Shown here: in pieces, positions 7,639 through 13,666 of the stretch
Layout: the number at the start of each line of letters is the position of its first letter
How positions within the stretch are numbered: position 1 is the first letter of the stretch
Source: an uncultured Myxococcaceae bacterium
GTDB taxonomy: Bacteria > Myxococcota_A > Polyangia > Polyangiales > Ga0077539
Assembly: GCA_945952225.1 (NCBI GenBank)
Contig: CAMFHP010000096.1
Location: 1-34,919 of the forward strand
Length of the DNA: 34,919 nt
Reading direction: 5' to 3'
Program-made: the position numbers and the translations under genes
Notes under the pieces: model-generated
Databases searched by the model: none
The model's input: the letters and a program-made list of their open reading frames with translations, nothing else
Told to the model about the DNA's origin: nothing

Positions 7639-7710
7639 GGGTCGTTAGCTCAGTGGTAGAGCTGCGGACTTTTAATCCGTAGGTCGTGGGTTCGACCCCC
7701 ACACGACCCA
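7639..7710 (+). tRNA. tRNA-Lys (anticodon UUU)
   Basis: A full cloverleaf can be drawn. The acceptor stem GGGTCGT (7639-7645) pairs with ACGACCC (7703-7709). The D arm is GCTC/GAGC. The anticodon stem GCGGA/TCCGT encloses loop CTTTTAA, with anticodon TTT at 7671-7673. The T arm GTGGG/CCCAC encloses TTCGACC. The discriminator is A7710, and CCA is not encoded. It begins 43 bases after the peptidase gene. Confidence 0.97.
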
Positions 7711-7788
7711 CCGCGAAGTGCTTCTTTCGTAGGCATTTCATCCATCCCCTCTCTCGCTCCAGTCCGCCCCACGCGGCTGGAATCCCGT

Positions 7789-7813
7789 GCGTACGGTACG
7801 CAAATCGGTACGC
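7789..7813. repeat. Short palindrome and repeat between tRNA-Lys and hxsC
   Basis: GCGTAC-G-GTACGC at 7789-7801 is a near-perfect palindrome, and GGTACGC recurs at 7807-7813, just past the hxsC stop. It may be a weak transcript end for hxsC or a recombination relic. No integrase gene and no second copy of the tRNA end were seen. The rest of 7711-7815 shows nothing recognisable. Confidence 0.3.
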
Positions 7814-7815
7814 GC

Positions 7816-8970
7816 CTACGGATCGGAGAACGGCGTGATCGCGCGACTGTGACGCACCGTCGCGGACGCGAAGAACCCACCGCACGCCTCGCGACGCGCG
7901 CACCCATCGCACGCATCGAGGTACAGGTTCTTCCAATCGGAGATGCTCTTGCGCGCGAAGCGGTGCAGCCCCGCCGGGAGCACACAGAGCGGATGGTTGT
8001 AGATCGAGACCGTCAGGCCCGCCGTGTCGAGCCAGCGAACGGCCTCCGTGAGCGCGTCGCCATAGTCGACGGGGTCGATCCACAGTCGGTCGAGGTGGGC
8101 ACGCGCGAAGCCCACGGGCTCCAACGCCATGAGCGCAACGTGATCGACGAAGGTCAGGTTGCGCGCCACGAAGCGCGCGAACGACACGAGCCCCTCGATG
8201 GTCTCGCGGTGGACCACGAAGCGCAGTTCGACCGCAACGCCCGCACGTTTCAAGGCGACGATGCCGCGCACCGTCTCGTCGAAGGCACCGCGCGCCTGCA
8301 CCACGTAGTCGTGCACGTCGGCGACGTCGGCATAGAGTGGGATACCCACCATCAGATCGGGATGCGCCACCGCAGCGAGTGCACGCGCGAACGTCGGGTC
8401 GGCGAATCGACGACCGTTCGAGAGGATGTGCACTGACGTCGTCGGAAGGTGTGTCGCGAGCCGCTCGACGAGCCGGATCAAGCGGGGTCCCAGGAGTGCG
8501 GGCTCCCCGCCGGTGATCCCGATCTCTCTCGCGTCCGAGGCAATCAGCGGAATCGCGCGTTCGAGTTCCTCGACTCGCGCGTGGTCGTCGAGGTCGTTCG
8601 GCGGCTGCGAACACATCACGCAGAAGTTGTCGCAGCGCTCGGTCACGAGCAGCGAGTTCGTCGCCGCCCCCGCACGGTAGACCGCTGTCAGCACGCCGCG
8701 GGCAGGGTCGATGCGCAGCACATCCCCGACGCCCACATACCGGTGCTCGGCGCCGAGCACGTAGGCGTCTCGAAGCGCCGCAACGTCACGCCGATGGTGC
8801 AACAGGTACGCGCGATGCCCGCGGGGAAGCGGTCCCTCCGTCGACCGATCAAGCAGCGCATCGTGGGGGCCCGGCGCACCGGCGTCGGAGCCAACCACTC
8901 GCACCAGAAAGGGCTCCTCGGAGCATGCGCCGAGAGGACGGAGGCCCCGCGCCGAGAGCTTCAACAGCAT
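7816..8970 (-). CDS. hxsC: His-Xaa-Ser system radical SAM protein HxsC
   Basis: The 384-residue protein is last in the hxsADBC operon, 7 bases after hxsB. The radical SAM cluster motif is ERCDNFCVMC (Cys113, Cys117, Cys120), preceded by an N-terminal region about 110 residues long and followed by EIGITGGEP, the SAM-binding Gly-Gly-Glu motif. The C-terminus has CDGCARREACGG, an auxiliary-cluster-like Cys group typical of peptide-modifying members. HxsC is defined as one of two radical SAM enzymes that always accompany the His-Xaa-Ser repeat protein HxsA; it is presumed to act on HxsA in the cytoplasm. I do not know of a confirmed chemistry to assign. Identity is strong because all four Hxs genes are present in order. 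Confidence 0.9.
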   Translation of the reverse strand: MLLKLSARGLRPLGACSEEPFLVRVVGSDAGAPGPHDALLDRSTEGPLPRGHRAYLLHHRRDVAALRDAYVLGAEHRYVGVGDVLRIDPARGVLTAVYRAGAATNSLLVTERCDNFCVMCSQPPNDLDDHARVEELERAIPLIASDAREIGITGGEPALLGPRLIRLVERLATHLPTTSVHILSNGRRFADPTFARALAAVAHPDLMVGIPLYADVADVHDYVVQARGAFDETVRGIVALKRAGVAVELRFVVHRETIEGLVSFARFVARNLTFVDHVALMALEPVGFARAHLDRLWIDPVDYGDALTEAVRWLDTAGLTVSIYNHPLCVLPAGLHRFARKSISDWKNLYLDACDGCARREACGGFFASATVRHSRAITPFSDP

Positions 8971-8977
8971 CGCCGCG

Positions 8978-10426
8978 TCACCCCCACCCGAGCATCAGCG
9001 CACGAACATCGGAGTCGCGTTCGAACAAGTCGATCACATGGCGCAGCGCGCCCATCTGCTTCGCGCAGAACGCGCTGAAGGCCTTGTGCCCGACGAGGTC
9101 TCCCTGCGTGGCGCGGTGGAACACCGGATCCGCGCCGCAGTACGGCAGAAACGCGCAGTCCGCACACATCGGCGCGCTCTCCGCGAGGCTCTCGTCCAGT
9201 GCGCTCAAGAGGGCAGGCGAGGTCATCATCGCCTCGTAGTCGTCCTGGTCGAGATGCCCAAGCCGAAAGGTCTCATCGCCCATCTCGGCGAGCATCCGTC
9301 CCTCGTCGGATGCGTACACCGCACCATCGTAGTTGAACACCAACGCACCGATGCCGATCCCCGCGGGTGATTGCAGGTCGACGTACCCCGTGCCCGTCGG
9401 ACGCAGGAGTTTCTGCAGCAGGATCGCCGTGTACTCCTCGCGCATCGGGTGCCCGATCGCATTCGCGTGGAGCACGCGATCGAGGCCGCGTCGGTAGAAC
9501 CGCAACCAGTCTTCGCTCGTGTACCGCCGCACGAGGCTCTTCGCGGCGAAGCCGTACGGGCTCAGGCTGCGGAGAAAGATGCTCGCGAACCCGAGGCGCA
9601 CGTACTCGTCGACGATGTCATCCACGCGGTCGAGCGATGCGGGCGTCGTCGTCATGAGCGCGGAGACCCGGTCGTGGCCGAGCGCCTCGCGAGCGCGCGC
9701 GATGCCCTCGACCGTGCGCGCGTGGCTCGACCCACGGCGGGCGGGTCGCTGCGCGTCGTGCAGATCGGCGGGGCCGTCGAGCGAGGTCGAGAGGTGGACG
9801 TGGTGTTGGCGGCAGAAGGCGAGCACCTCGTCGTCGAGACGCGAGAGGTTCGTCGCGATCACGAACTGAATGTCACGCCCCTCGCGGCGGTTCAGCGCCT
9901 CGACGCGCTCCACGATCTGAACGATTCGCGGGAAGTTGAGCAGCGGTTCGCCACCCTGAAACTCGATCTTCTGGTGTCGGTTCGGACTGCGAAACACCAT
10001 CTCGACAGCGCGCTCGGCGTGCTCGGGAGACATGTCGTGGCTCCCGACGTCTTCGTTCTGCCGTGACACCTGGCAGTAGCGACATGCGAGGTCGCAGCGA
10101 AGCGTGACGACGAACAGGTGCAGCCCCGTCCAGGTCGAGATCGGTTCGGCGCGGCTGCGGAGCTTCAACGCGAGCAGGTCGAGGGCCGCGGAATTGTCGT
10201 CGTCGTAGAGGAAGTGGCGCGCCTTGAGCGTTCGATACGTCTCGCTCCGAGGGTCGAGTCGATACCTCAGAAACGCATGCAGCGACGCGCGGTCGAGGAG
10301 CGCGTACTCGCCGACGTCATTGGTGACGACGTACCGGTCTGCGTCGAGCGCCGTGAAGCGCAGCGGCAGGAGCTTGTAGCCGCCGCATGGCTCGAACGCG
10401 TCGCGGTCACGAAAGCGCACCGCCAT
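8978..10426 (-). CDS. hxsB: His-Xaa-Ser system radical SAM maturase HxsB
   Basis: The 482-residue protein starts at ATG 10426, four bases from the hxsD stop. The radical SAM motif is CDLACRYC (Cys111, Cys115, Cys118), followed by KIEFQGGEPLLNF and, later, STSLDGPADLHD, both characteristic of SPASM-type peptide maturases. The C-terminus (CADCAFLPYCGADPV and a final FC) should hold auxiliary iron-sulfur clusters. The N-terminal 100 residues, with FEPCGGYKLLPLRF and a winged-helix-like segment, fit a precursor-recognition role. It would generate radicals to modify HxsA, probably in the His-x-Ser block. The exact cross-link or modification is not shown by the sequence. Confidence 0.92.
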   Translation of the reverse strand: MAVRFRDRDAFEPCGGYKLLPLRFTALDADRYVVTNDVGEYALLDRASLHAFLRYRLDPRSETYRTLKARHFLYDDDNSAALDLLALKLRSRAEPISTWTGLHLFVVTLRCDLACRYCQVSRQNEDVGSHDMSPEHAERAVEMVFRSPNRHQKIEFQGGEPLLNFPRIVQIVERVEALNRREGRDIQFVIATNLSRLDDEVLAFCRQHHVHLSTSLDGPADLHDAQRPARRGSSHARTVEGIARAREALGHDRVSALMTTTPASLDRVDDIVDEYVRLGFASIFLRSLSPYGFAAKSLVRRYTSEDWLRFYRRGLDRVLHANAIGHPMREEYTAILLQKLLRPTGTGYVDLQSPAGIGIGALVFNYDGAVYASDEGRMLAEMGDETFRLGHLDQDDYEAMMTSPALLSALDESLAESAPMCADCAFLPYCGADPVFHRATQGDLVGHKAFSAFCAKQMGALRHVIDLFERDSDVRALMLGWG

Positions 10427-10429
10427 CGG

Positions 10430-10780
10430 TCACCCGGGCGACTTCAGGCCGGAGCGCGAGAATGCAACCGCCAGCAACAGCGCGCGCACGGGGGCTGTCT
10501 CCGCGCGCACCTGCTCGCGAAGCTCCTGGTCGAGCAGCTCGCGGAAGAAGATGTCCACCACCTCGCGTCGGGCCGCGTCGTTGCCATCGCGGGGAAGGTG
10601 AAGCGTCACCGCGATCTTCGACGTGGAGGGCGCGGCGACGAGCGCCGTACACCGCGCGGCGAGTCGATACGCGGTTCGCTGCACGGCCGCGAGGCGGTAG
10701 ACGTCCGCGTCGAGTTCGAAGTGCGCGGCGTGGTCGTCCCAACGGATCGGAACGGCATCTGACGAGCGTTCATCTGCCAT
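10430..10780 (-). CDS. hxsD: His-Xaa-Ser system protein HxsD
   Basis: The 116-residue protein lies between hxsA and hxsB, with 6- and 3-base spacers. The C-terminal part RELLDQELREQVRAETAPVR followed by ALLLAVAF carries the LL-x-LRE-type signature that defines HxsD. The N-terminal half (HFELDADVYRLAAVQRTAYR) is a short strand followed by a helix. No catalytic motif is visible. Family members are small accessory proteins found only with HxsB/HxsC, perhaps binding the precursor; that role is inference. Confidence 0.85.
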   Translation of the reverse strand: MADERSSDAVPIRWDDHAAHFELDADVYRLAAVQRTAYRLAARCTALVAAPSTSKIAVTLHLPRDGNDAARREVVDIFFRELLDQELREQVRAETAPVRALLLAVAFSRSGLKSPG

Positions 10781-10786
10781 GCGCGC

Positions 10787-11326
10787 TCACCACGTCACCG
10801 TCACGACGCCGGTCTGCCCCTCGGCGAGCGTGATCATCGCCGTGTGTGTACCGAGAAACGCGTTCTCGATGCGTACGGTGTGCGAGCCGGGCATCAACCG
10901 GAGCACACCCGTGCGGTCGCGCCCCACGTCACGCTCGTCGACGAAGATGCGCCCGCCGGGGTACGCCACGAGGGTGACGCGCGCGGGACGAACGGGCGGT
11001 GGCGGCGGCGGCGGTGCTTCCACCGGGGGTGCGTGGCGCGGATAGCCCGTCGGATCGACGGCACCCGAGTAATGACTTCGCACGCGAGAGCCCGAGTAGT
11101 GGCTGCTGTGTGAGCGGTGCGAACTGTGCGACCGATGCGCGAGGAACATCGTCGCGCCCGGCGCGGGCGGCACGAGCAGGAGTGCGTCGTCGTCTTGTTC
11201 GTCGTCGCGACGGAGCCCCCGTTCGAGCGCGCGCGGCACCGGCGCGCCCGAAGCCTCCGCCGCTTCGAGCAGGGAGAGCACGGCGGTTCCCAAGAGCACG
11301 AGCGGTGTCTGCGGCCCCTTGCGCAT
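10787..11326 (-). CDS. hxsA: His-Xaa-Ser repeat precursor HxsA with C-terminal PEGA-like domain
   Basis: The 179-residue protein starts at ATG 11326 (MRKGPQTPLVLLG). I prefer this to the longer frame from 11443 because it begins at a signal-like hydrophobic segment. Residues 8-28 look like a signal or membrane segment. An Asp-rich stretch follows (41-47), then five consecutive His-x-Ser triplets at 64-78 (HRS HSS HRS HSS HYS), encoded by 11093-11137, and a sixth, HYS, at 85-87. After a proline run (PPPPPPP), residues about 114-179 match a PEGA-like domain (VTLVAYPGGRIFVDERDVG ... LMPGSHTVRIEN). HxsA proteins are the presumed substrates of HxsB/HxsC. First gene of the operon, divergent from the gene at 11413. 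Confidence 0.88.
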   Translation of the reverse strand: MRKGPQTPLVLLGTAVLSLLEAAEASGAPVPRALERGLRRDDEQDDDALLLVPPAPGATMFLAHRSHSSHRSHSSHYSGSRVRSHYSGAVDPTGYPRHAPPVEAPPPPPPPVRPARVTLVAYPGGRIFVDERDVGRDRTGVLRLMPGSHTVRIENAFLGTHTAMITLAEGQTGVVTVTW

Positions 11327-11412
11327 GGCGCATGCTCGTCGCGCGGCGTGGCGCCCGTCAAGGCTGCGATGGGATCGACCGCGGCCTCTCCATTCGGATA
11401 GGATGCAGTGCC

Positions 11413-13638
11413 ATGAGGGCACTCGGGGATGGGGCGCAGCCACGCGCCGACGACGTGGAGATCCGCGCAGCGGTTCGCCGCTGGGCCGACGGCGTATTCG
11501 CCGCTCCGCGCGGACTCGAAGACCAGATCACGGAGGTGGTTGCGCGCGACGCGACCGTGATCCGCGTCGTGACGACCGTCCTACGGCGCGCCCTTGAGCC
11601 GCGCTTCGCGCCTGCGCCCCGCGTGGCCCGCGGTATGGACAGGCCGTTGCTGATTCAGGAGATCGATCCCTTCGCGTTCACCGAGGCTGAGCTCCGCGCA
11701 CGAACCCTCACGATAGAGGCCTGCAATGCATGCCGTGGGTCAGGGTCGGTCACGTGCGTGCGCTGCGTCGGGAGCGGCCGCATGCAGTGCCCTGAATGCT
11801 CGGGCTCGGGTCACCGGGTGCGGCACTCCAAGAAGTCGAGCCGTGTGATCCAGTGCGCGGGCTGCCGCGGCCGCGGCCTCGTCACGTGCACACGCTGTGA
11901 TCGCTCGGGCACGGTCGCGTGCGACGGCTGCGAGGGCTCGGGCGCCCGGTGGCGCTGGTGGGGCTACGACGAGCGGCGAATCACGGTCGTGCGTCTCCTC
12001 GGCGACGACACGATCACCGCTGCGCACCCGCACCTCCAGGAGGAGCGCGCGCTGCGCCACGAGGAGGTCGGCGCCTTTCACGTCGCGGTGGGGATCGACT
12101 GCGAGGGGAGCATCCCTCCTGAGCAGCTCGACGCGCAGGATGAAGCCACGCGCCGACAGCTCTCGCCGCAGGTCGCGGCGCCGATCGACCGTGTGCTGCA
12201 CCAGCAGTTTCTCCGCCTGTCGGTGCCGTGCCGCGACGTGCACTACGAGCTCTCCGGCGCGCGAGGCACGATCTCGCTCTCGGGGATGAACCTCCTGGCC
12301 GCGCACACCCCACAAGCGCTCGCTCCCGTGCGTCGACGGGTGCGGCTCTGGGGTGCTGCGGCCCTCGCGCTCTACGTAGGCGGTGCCGCGTTCACGGGGC
12401 TCTTGATGCGGCCGCAGGCGTACTTCCACACGGCGAACCGTGTGACGTGGGCGCTGGTCTTCACCGCGATCACATCGGCGCTCGTCGCCATCGCCGGGCT
12501 CCTCTCCAATTGGAGAGGCGGCGCCCGCCGCTGGCCCGTGCGTCGCGCCGAACGGATCGCATGGGGACTCGCCGCGGCCCTGCTCGTCGCCGTTCCCGTC
12601 GTTCATCTCGCGTCGCGGCCCTCGATCGCCGAGGCGAGAGACGCGCTCCGGCGACGAGATCTCGGAACAGCGCGGCGCGTGGTCGATGCGCTGCTCGCAT
12701 CACAGTTCACGCCTGCGGTGCTGGCGTTGCTCGACGACGTCGAGGTGCACGAAGCGGCGCTCTACACGGGCGACGTGCGGGTCGCGCGTCTCGATGCCAT
12801 CGCACAGCGCAACGGCCCGCGCGCCAATGAGGCGCGCACCCTCGCACGGAGCACTCGACTCGGCGCGATCGCCGCTGCGATCCAGGCCGGCGACACCGAT
12901 GCGTCACAGCGACAGCTCGATGCGCTCCCGGAGGCGCTCGCGCGCGATCCCGAGGCGGTCGAGCTTCGTGCGCGGCACTTCGAGGCCCAGTACGCGGCCT
13001 GTCACGACGAGAACTGCCGCTATCGCGCGGCGCTTGGCGCGTGGTCGACGCGCCCTACGCCCGCCCGCAACCAGACCACCCAACAAGCACGCGGCGCGCT
13101 CCTCGCTGCGCTGACGAATCGCACGCCACCCCGCGATCCGCTGGCGCGCCTGCAATCGCTCCGGGGCCTCGCGCAGCTCGCGAACGGGGCCGCGGGATTC
13201 ACACGGGACACCGACGTGCAGCGGGCCGCGAGCGATGCGGCCCCGTGGGCCCAGGATCAGATCGCGCGGATCCGAATGATCGGCGCTCCGCGGTCGGTGA
13301 TCGACGCGCTGCTCGGTCGGGCCGCGGGCGTGGCCACAACGGGATGGGATGAACTCCGCGACGTGGCCGTGTACGCCTCCACCGCCGAAGACGGCACCGT
13401 GACGGGTCTCTACGCCGTCGGCGAACGCCTGACCGCGCGCGCGATCACCGCGCGACGGATGGGGCTCGTGCGGCTCATGGCGCAGGCTGTGGGCGATCCT
13501 GCGCTGGCGGTTGCCCTGGTGCGCACCACCGCGGACACGCACACCGAGACGCGACACGACCTCGAAGGCACGCGGGCGACGGCGCGTTGGTTCGGCGACG
13601 ACCTGATGGAACTTCGCATCGGACGCGCGGCGCCATGA
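11413..13638 (+). CDS. Membrane protein with DnaJ-type zinc-finger block, no J domain
   Basis: The 741-residue protein starts at ATG 11413. Residues 104-173 contain six C-x2-C pairs, mostly followed by G-x-G (CNACRGSGS, CVRCVGSGR, CPECSGSG, CAGCRGRG, CTRCDRSG, CDGCEGSG), like the cysteine-rich domain of DnaJ but without a J domain. Three hydrophobic helices follow at roughly 313-333, 345-365 and 382-400. The C-terminal 330 residues are helical and Ala/Arg-rich with an Ala-rich repeat-like pattern, possibly TPR-like. In DnaJ this finger binds unfolded protein; here the role is unknown. Only 28 bases separate it from the next gene, so they are probably one operon. It diverges from hxsA across 86 bases, so shared regulation is possible but unproven. 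Confidence 0.75.
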   Translation: MRALGDGAQPRADDVEIRAAVRRWADGVFAAPRGLEDQITEVVARDATVIRVVTTVLRRALEPRFAPAPRVARGMDRPLLIQEIDPFAFTEAELRARTLTIEACNACRGSGSVTCVRCVGSGRMQCPECSGSGHRVRHSKKSSRVIQCAGCRGRGLVTCTRCDRSGTVACDGCEGSGARWRWWGYDERRITVVRLLGDDTITAAHPHLQEERALRHEEVGAFHVAVGIDCEGSIPPEQLDAQDEATRRQLSPQVAAPIDRVLHQQFLRLSVPCRDVHYELSGARGTISLSGMNLLAAHTPQALAPVRRRVRLWGAAALALYVGGAAFTGLLMRPQAYFHTANRVTWALVFTAITSALVAIAGLLSNWRGGARRWPVRRAERIAWGLAAALLVAVPVVHLASRPSIAEARDALRRRDLGTARRVVDALLASQFTPAVLALLDDVEVHEAALYTGDVRVARLDAIAQRNGPRANEARTLARSTRLGAIAAAIQAGDTDASQRQLDALPEALARDPEAVELRARHFEAQYAACHDENCRYRAALGAWSTRPTPARNQTTQQARGALLAALTNRTPPRDPLARLQSLRGLAQLANGAAGFTRDTDVQRAASDAAPWAQDQIARIRMIGAPRSVIDALLGRAAGVATTGWDELRDVAVYASTAEDGTVTGLYAVGERLTARAITARRMGLVRLMAQAVGDPALAVALVRTTADTHTETRHDLEGTRATARWFGDDLMELRIGRAAP

Positions 13639-13666
13639 CGGCCTCCGATGCCACGGGAGCACCGCG

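Noticed and set aside
7639-7813. Attachment site of an integrated element
   Set aside because: No second copy of the tRNA 3' end was found in the window and no recombinase gene is nearby, so only the composition hint remains.
7238-8614. Long minus-strand frame with GVEPTTYGLKVRSSTTELTT
   Set aside because: This is the familiar false translation across a tRNA gene (tRNA-Lys at 7639-7710), and the rest is out of frame with hxsC and antisense to the peptidase.
11327-11443. Longer start for hxsA
   Set aside because: The extra 39 residues are Arg-rich, run into the start of the divergent gene at 11413 and would bury the signal-like segment.
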